DNA from: Atlantibacter subterraneus
Lineage (GTDB): Bacteria; Pseudomonadota; Gammaproteobacteria; Enterobacterales; Enterobacteriaceae
Length of the DNA stretch: 64,000 bases
Assembly: GCF_007570865.1 (NCBI RefSeq)
Contig: NZ_VLPS01000006.1
Span: 62,001 to 126,000, forward strand
Direction: 5' to 3'
The position numbers were made by a program, and so were the translations under genes. This document shows, in pieces, positions 56,115-64,000 of this stretch. The notes under the pieces were generated by a model that searched no databases, was not told the origin of the DNA, and was given only the letters and a program-made list of their open reading frames with translations. Every line of letters starts with the position of its first letter. Position 1 is the first letter of the stretch.

Positions 56115-56986
56115 GGCAGACCGCGTTACTTGATGGACCAGGACGCCATTTGCAAAGCGTTACGGATAAATGGATGGTCGATACGACTCTGGCCGTGCAG
56201 CAGCGGCGCGTAATGCCTGCGGTTCCGCATCAACAGGCGATTGGCGAACGGCTGCAAAAAGAGCTGCTGGCGCAATCCAGTTTGCCGAACTGGTGGACCA
56301 CCGCCGCGATGACCGAGGGCGCACAGTGGTTACCGGGGTTGCTGGACGGCGTGAGCCAGTATCGCCAACCCGGTCATATGGCGCTGAGCCTGATTGCCCA
56401 GGCGTTGCTGGCAGAAATTCCGGGCCGGGAGCCAGCCCTGGTGACGCAACTGGAGCAGCTAGGCAGCTATTATCAGCAGTGCGCCACGCGGCTCGAAGAT
56501 GAACTGGCCGCGCGCGGGCTGGAAAATGAAGCGCGCGAGCATATCGATGCGATATTCGCCCGCTGGCGCTCCGGCCATTATGGCGAGTTTTCTCCGGCGG
56601 GGCGTTGTTACGTGGTGCTGGAAGAGCTGCGCTGGGGACGCTGCGGTGCGGCTGTTCGGCTGAGTACTCCGCGCGTGCGTGACATGCTGCTGGAAGAGAT
56701 CCGCCGACAGGCTACGGAATTACTGGCAAAAAGCGTCGATGCCTCGACACAAACGCGTCATTTTTATCAGCAGTGGCTTAATTCGCCGCCAACGCCGAGC
56801 CTGCTGGACTATAAAGATACCCTCAGTTGGTTGGGCAACTGGAGCGACAGCGAACGACAGCCGGTGTGCTGGTCGGTAACCCAGAGCTGGAAAAGCGTGG
56901 CGTTGGGCATGCCGCGGTTGTGCTCCGCGTCGCGCCTGGCCGGGGCGATGGTGGATGAAGTGCTGGTAGATTCGCTGGCAGCCTGA
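56111..56986 (+). CDS. yjcZ: YjcZ-family protein, partner of CrfC
   Basis: A 291-residue soluble, largely helical protein matching E. coli YjcZ (about 292) by position and length. It has no recognisable catalytic motif. In E. coli the yjdA-yjcZ pair is linked to regulation of motility and replication-fork behaviour, but the molecular function is unknown. The start overlaps the crfC stop by 4 bp (ATGA). A strong terminator follows at 57008-57040. Confidence 0.88.
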   Translation: MRQTALLDGPGRHLQSVTDKWMVDTTLAVQQRRVMPAVPHQQAIGERLQKELLAQSSLPNWWTTAAMTEGAQWLPGLLDGVSQYRQPGHMALSLIAQALLAEIPGREPALVTQLEQLGSYYQQCATRLEDELAARGLENEAREHIDAIFARWRSGHYGEFSPAGRCYVVLEELRWGRCGAAVRLSTPRVRDMLLEEIRRQATELLAKSVDASTQTRHFYQQWLNSPPTPSLLDYKDTLSWLGNWSDSERQPVCWSVTQSWKSVALGMPRLCSASRLAGAMVDEVLVDSLAA

Positions 56987-57007
56987 TTTATCTCATCTTT
57001 ATAAAGC

Positions 57008-57040
57008 AAAACGCCGCACTCGGGAGTGCGGCGTTTTTTT
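57008..57040 (+). terminator. Terminator after yjcZ
   Basis: AAAACGCCGCACTC (57008-57021) pairs with GAGTGCGGCGTTTT (57024-57037), followed by a long T-run. It also faces the end of kdgT on the other strand and may serve both. Confidence 0.92.
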
Positions 57041-57053
57041 TCAGGCTTAACGA

Positions 57054-58049
57054 TTAGTGGTGTTGAACCTGTTGCTCTGGCTGTTTCGCTTCAGCGGGTT
57101 TATAGCCGCCGACGTGTTTGGCGTACAGCGCGGTGATAATCGGCACCAGGATTGCGGTGACGATAACGCTCGCGGCAACCAGCGCGGTAGCTGAAGCGGC
57201 GACCGGTTCAAACGCCGGGTTAATCTGCGCGATGATCACCGGGTTAGCGACCGCTGCGCCTGCTGCAGAAGACGCAGCCACACCTGCAGTACCGTTACCG
57301 CCGCCAATCACGCGGTCAGCGATAATCAACGGAATACCGGTGATAACGATAACCGCCACGCCCAGCACGACGCCCAGCAGGCCCGTATCCAGAATCACAC
57401 CCAGGTTAATGGTGTTACCCAGCGCGAAGCCGAAGAACGGGATCAGGACCGGCGTTGCTTTGCTGAAGAACGCGCGGAAATCGTGGTCCAGGTTGCCCAG
57501 GGTGAAACCAATCAGGAACGGCAGAACAGCGCCGATAAAGTGGTGCGGTTCAAACGATGCCAGACCGGCGGAACCCAGGATCACCATGGTCATCAGCGGG
57601 CCGGATTCCAGAGACATCAGGACGAATGCGCCAGACTCTTCTTTAGTACCGTACTGGTTCATCAGGCTGGCATAAAGACCGCCGTTGGTCATATCCATAG
57701 CAGATACGATGGCCAGAACCGAAATACCGGCAAAGAAACCGGTCTGAATCCCGCCTTCCGGGATAAACGACGCGGCAATCATCGCGACCAGCCAGGCTAC
57801 GCCGATTTTAGTGATTACCAGCGTACCGGATTTACGCAAAACGGTGCCGGTTGCGCGCAAGTCGATAGAGGCCCCGATACAGAAAAACCAGACCGCGAGA
57901 ATCGGTACCGTTCCGCTGATCATACCTTTGGTAAAGGAACCAAAATATGCGCCGGTGTCAGGTGCAAAAGTATTGAGTACGGCACCGAGCAGCAGCGGAA
58001 TAAGCATCATCCCGCCCGGGATTCGTTCCATAGTCGCTTTAATCTTCAT
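57054..58049 (-). CDS. kdgT: 2-keto-3-deoxygluconate permease KdgT
   Basis: KdgT imports 2-keto-3-deoxygluconate with protons. The 331-residue protein has about ten membrane segments and family landmarks [20 protein letters not shown] near the start, [20 protein letters not shown] and [20 protein letters not shown]. The start at 58049 ([11 protein letters not shown]) matches E. coli KdgT (327) better than the extended frame. It is divergent from kduI, and a KdgR-type box lies between them. Confidence 0.95.
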   Translation of the reverse strand: MKIKATMERIPGGMMLIPLLLGAVLNTFAPDTGAYFGSFTKGMISGTVPILAVWFFCIGASIDLRATGTVLRKSGTLVITKIGVAWLVAMIAASFIPEGGIQTGFFAGISVLAIVSAMDMTNGGLYASLMNQYGTKEESGAFVLMSLESGPLMTMVILGSAGLASFEPHHFIGAVLPFLIGFTLGNLDHDFRAFFSKATPVLIPFFGFALGNTINLGVILDTGLLGVVLGVAVIVITGIPLIIADRVIGGGNGTAGVAASSAAGAAVANPVIIAQINPAFEPVAASATALVAASVIVTAILVPIITALYAKHVGGYKPAEAKQPEQQVQHH

Positions 58050-58256
58050 GTACAAGCCTCTTAACTTAGATTTTCTGGTATCAGCAGGCAGGTTCTGCAA
58101 GCTGCTAATAAAAAGGAATTTTTGTGCGTTGCGAGCCGTAGTGTCTTCTCTGAGGCGCGCCTTTACGGGTCACCTTGCCGTCTGGCTTACGCAAAAATCT
58201 GAATCCCGCTAATCAGTGGTGATACTATTGATCCATTGGAATATTGATTCAATAGA

Positions 58257-58275
58257 AATGAAACGTTGTTTTAGT
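58257..58275. promoter_or_regulatory. KdgR operator between kdgT and kduI
   Basis: The 19-mer AATGAAACGTTGTTTTAGT fits the KdgR consensus AATRAAAYRYYRTTTYATT at 18 positions. It sits in the divergent kdgT/kduI region (58050-58425), as expected for repression by KdgR in the absence of KDG. No gene lies in that region. Confidence 0.82.
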
Positions 58276-58425
58276 TATCTTCGTCACAATATTGATTTTT
58301 GGTTTTGTTAAGATCGATAGCAGCGAAAATTAATGTAAAGAGTTTGTACTTTTTATTGTTGAATATGCTGAATTAATAATAACGGGCGTTATTCTTAGCC
58401 CCCGTAACGTCACTGAGGAGACATA

Positions 58426-59262
58426 ATGGACGTACGCCAAAGTATTCATAGCGATCACGCTAAAACCCTGGACACTGCCGGGTTACGTAAAGAGTTTTTG
58501 ATTGAAAAAGTTTTCGTGGCTGATGAGTACACCATGACGTACAGCCATATCGACCGCATTATTGTGGGCGGCGTGATGCCGGTTAACCGCACGGTGAGCG
58601 TGGGCGGCGAAGTGGGTAAACAGCTGGGTGTGACCTATTTCCTGGAGCGTCGCGAGCTGGGCGTGATCAACATCGGCGGTCCTGGCCTGATCCGTGTTGA
58701 CGGCACCTGCTACGAAATGAACCACCGTGATGGCCTGTATGTGGGTAAAGGTGCGAAAGAGGTGGTGTTCGAGAGCACCGATCCGGCAAACCCGGCGCGT
58801 TACTACTACAACTGCGCCCCGGCACACCTGACTTATCCGACCAAACGCGTTACGCCGGCTGATGTCGCACCGGTCACGCTGGGCGAAGATGTCACCAGCA
58901 ACCGCCGCACCATCAACAAATATTTCGTGCCGGACGTACTGGAAACCTGCCAGCTGAGCATGGGCCTGACCGAACTGGCACCAGGCAACCTGTGGAACAC
59001 CATGCCGTGCCATACTCATGAGCGCCGTATGGAAGTCTATTTCTACTTCAACATGGACGAGAACAGCTGCGTATTCCACATGATGGGTCAGCCGCAAGAG
59101 ACGCGTCATATTGTGATGCAGAACGAGCAGGCGGTCATTTCCCCGAGCTGGTCAATTCACTCTGGCGTCGGCACCAAAGCTTATACTTTCATTTGGGGTA
59201 TGGTGGGTGAGAACCAGGTGTTTGACGATATGGACCACGTAGCGGTTAAAGATTTGCGTTAA
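58426..59262 (+). CDS. kduI: 5-keto-4-deoxyuronate isomerase KduI
   Basis: KduI is a cupin isomerase that converts 5-keto-4-deoxyuronate to 2,5-diketo-3-deoxygluconate in pectin and hexuronate breakdown. Its zinc ligands are in [16 protein letters not shown], with a later conserved [17 protein letters not shown]. Length (278) equals E. coli KduI. GAGGAG precedes the ATG. kduD is not adjacent in this window. Confidence 0.96.
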   Translation: MDVRQSIHSDHAKTLDTAGLRKEFLIEKVFVADEYTMTYSHIDRIIVGGVMPVNRTVSVGGEVGKQLGVTYFLERRELGVINIGGPGLIRVDGTCYEMNHRDGLYVGKGAKEVVFESTDPANPARYYYNCAPAHLTYPTKRVTPADVAPVTLGEDVTSNRRTINKYFVPDVLETCQLSMGLTELAPGNLWNTMPCHTHERRMEVYFYFNMDENSCVFHMMGQPQETRHIVMQNEQAVISPSWSIHSGVGTKAYTFIWGMVGENQVFDDMDHVAVKDLR

Positions 59263-59296
59263 GACTCCGTCTGATATTTCACACTTGTTTATACAA

Positions 59297-59328
59297 AAAG
59301 CGCCTGCTAATTATTACGCGGGCGCTTT
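59297..59328 (+). terminator. Terminator after kduI
   Basis: AAAGCGCCTGC (59297-59307) pairs with GCGGGCGCTTT (59318-59328), with one G-U pair, followed by a T-rich stretch. Confidence 0.78.
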
Positions 59329-59453
59329 ATATTTCGGACGCGGTTAATGTCTGGTTAACCAGGGATAATTTGAAATAGATTACCGCTGCGCTTTTACCCC
59401 CTGATAATAGTGCGGAAAAAGTAAGCCCTTATAATTTTCTTTGGTCTTCATGC

Positions 59454-60218
59454 TTAACGTATTTTGGGATGGCATTCCCATGACTTTGGGCTGAAGGAGA
59501 AAGCGGCTTCCATCTCATCGGCGGTATATTGCATTATCTCAGGCGATGTCCTGGCCTTACAGACCACAAACAACCGCCATCCTGCATCGGTTTCGCTGTG
59601 CGCTCTTTCGTTGCGTGAAAGGAGAAAACGCGGCTGCGATGAATCAGTGCCTTTAACTTCGGCCAGAATGAAATTTTTGCCCTTCTGGGCATAGAGGTCG
59701 TACCCGCAATTATCGCTTTGCCGATCTTTTACCGTATAGCCGTTATCTTCAAGATATTTCCAGACGGCTTTGATGGCGGCTTCTTCTACAGCTTTTCTGG
59801 TTTTCGCATCCCCATATTGTCCATCGAAACTGTCTGTCGCTGGTTCTGCGACGTTTTCCAGAAACAGTACGCCATCAATGTTTTGCACTAACCGATCGGC
59901 ACGATATTTTGTGATGGTGTGTTTATCGCGTTTAATGGCGATTGCCCGATAGAGCCCGTAAAACTTCCAGCGGTTGGTGGTGAGTTTAACGTAAGCCGGA
60001 ACCACAGCCTGAGAAGCCAGAAAACGCTCCGCCCGCGCCACCATATTTTTGCCGCCGCCAAACACTATCACTTCTGGTCCCAATGGATTAATCGTCAATT
60101 TTAACGCCAGGCCTTTGATTATATTATTTTTTGTACGAATGTAGTCGATACCGCCTGCGGTCAGCGCGGCTAATTCTGCTGTAGTAACAAGCGGCGGCCA
60201 GCTAATAGGTTGGGTCAT
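59454..60218 (-). CDS. DUF3883-type nuclease, candidate modification-dependent restriction enzyme
   Basis: A 254-residue protein I do not recognise as a named gene. The C-terminal half (about 145-225) looks like a DUF3883 / PD-(D/E)xK nuclease: helix AAIKAVWKYLEDNGY, Asp174 in CGYDLYAQKG and Glu187-Val-Lys189 in ILAEVKG. The N-terminal half (about 20-122) contains TTNRWKFYGLYRAIAI and IDGVLFLENV, a pattern reminiscent of SRA/ScoMcrA-like DNA-modification-binding domains. Together they suggest a small type IV restriction-like enzyme. The AT content is higher than in flanking genes, and it lies beside tRNA-Phe, suggesting horizontal gain. AGGG precedes the start at 60218; 126 bp more are open upstream. 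Confidence 0.7.
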   Translation of the reverse strand: MTQPISWPPLVTTAELAALTAGGIDYIRTKNNIIKGLALKLTINPLGPEVIVFGGGKNMVARAERFLASQAVVPAYVKLTTNRWKFYGLYRAIAIKRDKHTITKYRADRLVQNIDGVLFLENVAEPATDSFDGQYGDAKTRKAVEEAAIKAVWKYLEDNGYTVKDRQSDNCGYDLYAQKGKNFILAEVKGTDSSQPRFLLSRNERAHSETDAGWRLFVVCKARTSPEIMQYTADEMEAAFSFSPKSWECHPKIR

Positions 60219-60340
60219 GTCTTTCCCTAAGTTAAATAAATCCTGTTGATTTATAAGATTATTTTTAACGGGATTAGAGGTGAATTGGTAGAGGAGAAGG
60301 AAATTTTGTACTGGAAAAGTAGATGCCGGGACGTAGAAAA

Positions 60341-60366
60341 GCAAAAACCCGCCTTTTGGGCGGGTT
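60341..60366 (-). terminator. Terminator of the tRNA-Phe gene
   Basis: On the minus strand AACCCGCC pairs with GGCGGGTT (60346-60353 with 60359-60366), then TTTTTGC. It lies 12 bp beyond the tRNA 3' end. Confidence 0.88.
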
Positions 60367-60377
60367 CTTTAAAATAG

Positions 60378-60453
60378 TGGTGCCCGGACTCGGAATCGAA
60401 CCAAGGACACGGGGATTTTCAATCCCCTGCTCTACCGACTGAGCTATCCGGGC
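60378..60453 (-). tRNA. pheU: tRNA-Phe (anticodon GAA)
   Basis: The 76-nt minus-strand sequence runs from GCCCGGATAGCTCAGTCGG to an encoded CCA, folds as a cloverleaf, and has anticodon GAA in the loop TTGAAAA (around 60416-60424). It matches E. coli tRNA-Phe. In E. coli, pheU is also upstream of yjdC (cadC side) and is a known site of island integration. Confidence 0.97.
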
Positions 60454-60568
60454 AACGGGGCGAATTAAACCGTAAAGGCCGCATGGCGTCAACGGCTTTG
60501 TCATAAAAAATCGGTAAATCTGTGTTGATTGACTGCTTTTCAGGCAAAATCCGCAAAAGCGGACATTT

Positions 60569-61144
60569 TCACGTCAATGCGCCACCGAGGCGGCACTGCG
60601 CGAAGCGCAGAATATCTTCCGCCAGATGGCGAGCGGTATCCACGTCGGCCTGGCTGCGCTTCACCAACAGGCGGCTCAGGCAACCTTCCAGGATCAGTTC
60701 CATTTGCTTTGCGACCATGGTTGGGTCGTCTACTTCCAGTTGGGTGAGCAGCGCGTGCGTGTAATCCAGCGCCGCTTTTTTCTGGCGGTCAGCGATCTGG
60801 TGAATAGGGTGCGAGGCATCCGGATAAAAGGTACAGGCAGCGATAAACAGGCAGCCTGGATAGCGATTCTGGCTGACGCATTCGGTCAGCGCCTGATAAC
60901 GGTACAGCAGCTTCTGCTCGATGCTCAGCTCGTCATTATGAAGCAGCTGCCTGCGCCAGGCTTCGACTTGCTCATTCAGATGACGCAGCGCGTCATAAAA
61001 CAGCGCCTCACGGTCGGGCCAGAAGCGGATAATCTCTTCAACGGGATAATTCGCTCTGGCGGCCACCATCTCCAGCGTGGTGTTGGCAAGCCCCTTTTCT
61101 TCTAATACATGCAGGGCGTGCTCAAGTACTTGTTCGCGTTGCAC
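60569..61144 (-). CDS. yjdC: TetR-family regulator YjdC
   Basis: A 191-residue TetR-type repressor with an N-terminal helix-turn-helix ([20 protein letters not shown]) and a helical ligand/dimerisation domain with [18 protein letters not shown], closely matching E. coli YjdC in length and sequence. It starts at a GTG codon (61142-61144) with GGAG upstream. It lies after dsbD on the same strand, 49 bp downstream, as in E. coli. Its physiological ligand is not established from this sequence. Confidence 0.93.
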   Translation of the reverse strand: MQREQVLEHALHVLEEKGLANTTLEMVAARANYPVEEIIRFWPDREALFYDALRHLNEQVEAWRRQLLHNDELSIEQKLLYRYQALTECVSQNRYPGCLFIAACTFYPDASHPIHQIADRQKKAALDYTHALLTQLEVDDPTMVAKQMELILEGCLSRLLVKRSQADVDTARHLAEDILRFAQCRLGGALT

Positions 61145-61193
61145 GGTTCACTCCTCCGTTCGTCCCAACGGTTATTCCCATCCCAAGTGTTGT

Positions 61194-62879
61194 TTACCGG
61201 GCCAGATTGTGCAAATGCGCGGTAAAGTCTGCGGCGTTCATAAAGCCGGTCACGCGCTGCTGCGGTTGCTCCTGGCCGTTTGCGTCATAGAACAAAATGG
61301 TTGGTAAGCCCAAAACCTGGAGATGCTTCAATAAAGCGACATCCTGAAGGCTGTTGCGCGTGACGTCCGCCTGTAGCAGCACAGTGTTCTCCAGCGCGCG
61401 ATGCACGTCAGGATGGCTGAACGTATATTTCTCAAACTCTTTACACGCCACGCACCAGTCGGCGTACAGGTCCAGCATTACAGGTTTCCCTTTCGCCTGC
61501 GCCAGTGCGCTGTTCAGGGAGTCGATATCGGTAATGCGCGTAAAGTTGAGATGAGCCTGCGCCGTCTGCACCGACGCATCAAACGCCCAATCCTGTAGCG
61601 GACGGGCGGCGACTAGCGCAGCGCCCAGCAGGGCGATTTGCAGTACCCGCATCCAGCCTTTATGGCTGTTAAGCGACGTGATAAACGCCCAGCCGAAGAA
61701 CGCGACGCCCAGCAGGCTCCACAGGCGTAATCCCCAGGCTTCGCCGATCACGCGTTCCAGCAGGAACACCGGCAGGGCCAGGATCACGAACCCAAAGGCG
61801 ACTTTAACCTGCTGCATCCACGGCCCGCTTTTTGGCAGCAGCCGGTTGCCGAATACCGTTACCAGAATCAGCGGCAGCCCCATGCCCAGCGCGTAAAGAT
61901 ATAACGTCCCGCCGCCCAGCCAGAGATTGCCGCTCTGGGCGATATACAGCAGGATGGCGCTCAGTGGCGCGGTGGTGCACGGCGAGCAAATCAGCCCGGC
62001 AATCGCCCCCATGCTGAACACGCCCGCCAGCGAGCCGCCCTGCTGGCGGTTGCTGAGCAGCGTCAGGCGCGTTTGCAGTGAAGAGGGCAGTTGCAGCGTA
62101 AACAGACCAAACATCGACAGCGCCAGGGCGATAAACACCACTGACAGGCTAATCAAAATATAAGGATGTTGCAGCGCAGCCTGGAACTGCATTCCGGCGG
62201 CGGCCACAATCAGGCCCAGCGCCGTGTAGGTGAGCGCCATCCCCTGGACGTAGACAAATGACAGCCACAGCGCGCGCGCCGTCGACAGGCGCTGTTTGCC
62301 TCCTAATACGATGCCGGAGATCAGCGGGTACATCGGCAGGACGCACGGCGTAAATGCAATACCAATACCAATCAACAGCGCCCACAGGGCGGAGAAGGGG
62401 AGTTGAGTGGGTTTTTCTTCCGGGGCGGTAACCGGCGCGGGGGCAAATTCACCCGGCGCGACCGCATTGAGCGGAACGACTTTGGTTTCTGGCGGATAGC
62501 AGAAGCCCGCTTCGGCGCAGCCCTGATAGGTGACGCGCAGCGTCGCGCCCTGCACCGCCTCGCTAATGGGGAGCGTGACGGAGAGCTGATGCTTATAAAT
62601 TTCGGTTTTGCCGTAAAACTCATCTTCATGCCACTCGCCGGCAGGAAGATTTAACGCGCCGACCGTGGCCTGTGCTGGCGTCACGCTGATTTGCTGGCGG
62701 TAGAGATAGTAGCCAGGTTTGATTTGCCAGTTCAGCCCCAGGCTGTTGCCCTGCTGCTGGAAATCAAAGGCGAAAGCGCTGTCCACCGGGACAAACTGGC
62801 TTTTCTGAGAATCGAATAATCCGGCGTAAACCTGGGTGCTGCAAAACAGCAGAATTAGCGTAAGGATGCGTTGAGCCAT
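61194..62879 (-). CDS. dsbD: Thiol:disulfide interchange protein DsbD (DipZ)
   Basis: DsbD moves electrons from cytoplasmic thioredoxin across the inner membrane to DsbC, DsbG and CcmG. The 561-residue protein has a signal peptide, a periplasmic alpha domain (about 20-150, cysteines in [10 protein letters not shown]), eight membrane helices with the [11 protein letters not shown] and [11 protein letters not shown] cysteines (about 170-430), and a C-terminal thioredoxin-like domain with [11 protein letters not shown]. All three cysteine pairs are intact. The start overlaps the cutA stop by 25 bp, so the two are coupled as in E. coli. Confidence 0.96.
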   Translation of the reverse strand: MAQRILTLILLFCSTQVYAGLFDSQKSQFVPVDSAFAFDFQQQGNSLGLNWQIKPGYYLYRQQISVTPAQATVGALNLPAGEWHEDEFYGKTEIYKHQLSVTLPISEAVQGATLRVTYQGCAEAGFCYPPETKVVPLNAVAPGEFAPAPVTAPEEKPTQLPFSALWALLIGIGIAFTPCVLPMYPLISGIVLGGKQRLSTARALWLSFVYVQGMALTYTALGLIVAAAGMQFQAALQHPYILISLSVVFIALALSMFGLFTLQLPSSLQTRLTLLSNRQQGGSLAGVFSMGAIAGLICSPCTTAPLSAILLYIAQSGNLWLGGGTLYLYALGMGLPLILVTVFGNRLLPKSGPWMQQVKVAFGFVILALPVFLLERVIGEAWGLRLWSLLGVAFFGWAFITSLNSHKGWMRVLQIALLGAALVAARPLQDWAFDASVQTAQAHLNFTRITDIDSLNSALAQAKGKPVMLDLYADWCVACKEFEKYTFSHPDVHRALENTVLLQADVTRNSLQDVALLKHLQVLGLPTILFYDANGQEQPQQRVTGFMNAADFTAHLHNLAR

Positions 62880-63178
62880 GAGAGGTAATCGCTATCTCCG
62901 TGGAGCACTGGCAAAACCAGTAATTCAGGGGTTTGGTAAGGATGATGGGATCTCAGGCACGCCAGCAGCGCGTCCTGATGCTGGGTATCGCTTTTCAGCA
63001 GCATTTGTACTTCATACTCCTGTTCGAGCTTCCCTTCCCAGTAATAGAGCGACGAGGCGCCGGGCAACAGCGTGACGCAGGCGGCCAGTTTCTCACTTAA
63101 TGCTTTGGTCGCCAGTTCTTGCGCAGTGGCTTCATCCGGGGCGGTGCAGAGTACTACGACAGCGGTGGGCGTGGTCAT
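62855..63178 (-). CDS. cutA: Divalent-cation tolerance protein CutA
   Basis: CutA is a small trimeric, PII-like protein linked to copper and other metal tolerance. Its conserved regions are [32 protein letters not shown] and [15 protein letters not shown]. The start at 63178 gives 107 residues with AGGA six bases upstream; a second ATG six bases before and a longer upstream frame are less likely. It precedes dsbD and overlaps it by 25 bp. Confidence 0.94.
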   Translation of the reverse strand: MTTPTAVVVLCTAPDEATAQELATKALSEKLAACVTLLPGASSLYYWEGKLEQEYEVQMLLKSDTQHQDALLACLRSHHPYQTPELLVLPVLHGDSDYLSWLNASLR

Positions 63179-63237
63179 AATCATCCTCGTCTCAGTGAAA
63201 GCAGGCACTATATCACGGGCAAGGGGGCGGGATAATG

Positions 63238-63264
63238 AAACGGGCCGCAATGCGGCCCGTTTTT
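63238..63264. terminator. Terminator between dcuA and cutA
   Basis: AAACGGGCCGC (63238-63248) pairs with GCGGCCCGTTT (63252-63262) around three bases. It follows the dcuA stop on the minus strand, though the T-run is on the plus-strand side; it may be bidirectional. Confidence 0.78.
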
Positions 63265-63287
63265 ACTTTTGATGACAATGGCTGTGA

Positions 63288-64000
63288 TTACAGCACCATA
63301 CCGCCCACGATAAAGCCGAGGATCACGCACAGCGCGATAGCCACTACCCCCGGGATCAGGAAGGCGTGGTTAAACACGTATTTACCGATACGGGTCGAGC
63401 CGGTGTCGTCCATCTCTACTGCCGCCAGCAGCGTCGGGTAAGTCGGCAGCACGAACAGCGCGGAAACCGCAGCAAAAGAGGCCACGGCGGTCAGCGGGCT
63501 AACGCCCAGCATCAGCGCAGCCGGCATCAGGGCTTTGGTGGTCGCTGCCTGGGAGTAAAGCAGGGTAGCGGCAAAGAACAGCACCACAGCCAGCAGCCAC
63601 GGATAGCTGTTCAGCAGATCGCCCGCGACAGCCTGGATATCTTCGATGTGATGTTTTACGAAGGTATCGCCCAGCCACGCCACGCCCAGTACGCAAATAC
63701 AGGCGCTCATACCGGATTTAAAGGTACCCGCGTTGAGGATGTCGCCGGTGTTGATTTTACAGGTCAGGCAGATCAGGGTCGCCACGGTAAGCATGAATAC
63801 CACGATCGCTTCGTTACGCGGCAGCACCGGGTTCGCGATCAGACCCACGGTCGGGCTGATAGCGGTGGCGTACAGCATAACGGCCACAATACCGATCAGG
63901 AACAGCACCACGGCGCGCTTGGCGTGCGGTTTGATGACAAACGCCTGAGTGCCGCGCAGGCTCACTTCGCCACGGGCTAAACGCTCCTGATACACCGGAT
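63288..64000 (-). CDS. dcuA: Anaerobic C4-dicarboxylate transporter DcuA, C-terminal part
   Basis: DcuA exchanges fumarate, aspartate or malate for succinate. The window holds the last approximately 237 of about 433 residues, in frame to the right edge; the N-terminus lies outside. It shows about six hydrophobic segments and segments typical of the family: VGLIANPVLPRNEAIVVFML, GVAWLGDTFVKHHIEDI and NHAFLIPGVVAIALCVILGF at the C-terminus. Order dcuA-cutA-dsbD is as in E. coli, where aspA precedes dcuA. Confidence 0.95.
   Translation of the reverse strand, partial: PVYQERLARGEVSLRGTQAFVIKPHAKRAVVLFLIGIVAVMLYATAISPTVGLIANPVLPRNEAIVVFMLTVATLICLTCKINTGDILNAGTFKSGMSACICVLGVAWLGDTFVKHHIEDIQAVAGDLLNSYPWLLAVVLFFAATLLYSQAATTKALMPAALMLGVSPLTAVASFAAVSALFVLPTYPTLLAAVEMDDTGSTRIGKYVFNHAFLIPGVVAIALCVILGFIVGGMVL

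Noticed and set aside
59263..60453. Attachment-site duplication delimiting an island at tRNA-Phe
   Set aside because: No copy of the tRNA 3' end is visible on the far side of the nuclease gene, and there is no integrase gene, so island boundaries cannot be shown.

Overview
The window is chromosomal DNA from a member of the Enterobacteriaceae. Many proteins are near-collinear with Escherichia coli K-12 homologues (SoxR/SoxS, GhxP, YjcE, ActP-YjcH-Acs, GltP, the phn operon, YjdM, CrfC-YjcZ, KdgT, KduI, YjdC, DsbD, CutA, DcuA). Gene order follows the E. coli soxRS-to-dcuA segment, but with different insertions and losses (no proP, phnB or cad genes here). This pattern fits an Enterobacter/Lelliottia/Kosakonia/Citrobacter-like genus better than Escherichia itself. 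I cannot name the species from sequence alone.

Layout. 1-6.9 kb: 3' part of pdeC, divergent soxS/soxR with its operator, a probable SraL sRNA, a GST, the purine permease ghxP, the exchanger yjcE and a LysR regulator. 7.0-9.7 kb: cyuP-cyuA (cysteine uptake and desulfidation). 10.0-15.8 kb: acs-yjcH-actP (acetate) and divergent gltP. 16-22.2 kb: a sugar-acid catabolic island made of an IclR regulator, a KDG-type aldolase, an IlvD/Edd dehydratase, an MFS transporter and a GldA-like dehydrogenase, with GTTC-N8-GAAC palindromes in the shared promoter region. 22.4-28.7 kb: an orphan OmpR-type response regulator and a five-gene chaperone-usher fimbrial operon. 29.3-38.2 kb: a D-lyxose-isomerase-type sugar operon (ABC importer, isomerase, class II aldolase, PfkB kinase) divergent from a hybrid histidine kinase. 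38.3-49.3 kb: yjdP and the complete phosphonate operon phnCDEFGHIJKLMNOP. 49.4-52.5 kb: a full-length ERIC element, a DUF2235 hydrolase and an Aer-like chemoreceptor, in the place where E. coli has phnB. 52.8-57 kb: yjdM, crfC, yjcZ. 57-59.3 kb: divergent kdgT/kduI with a KdgR box. 59.4-60.5 kb: a DUF3883-type nuclease gene beside tRNA-Phe. 60.6-64 kb: yjdC, dsbD, cutA and the 3' part of dcuA.

How it works together. Much of the window concerns use of alternative carbon, sulfur and phosphorus sources: acetate, glutamate, cysteine, sugar acids, a pentose-like sugar, 2-keto-3-deoxygluconate and phosphonates. The rest covers redox defence (soxRS, dsbD), adhesion and taxis. The parts least like the conserved backbone are the sugar-acid island, the fimbriae, the lyxose-type cluster with its possibly split two-component system, the ERIC/DUF2235/chemoreceptor block and the nuclease at tRNA-Phe.
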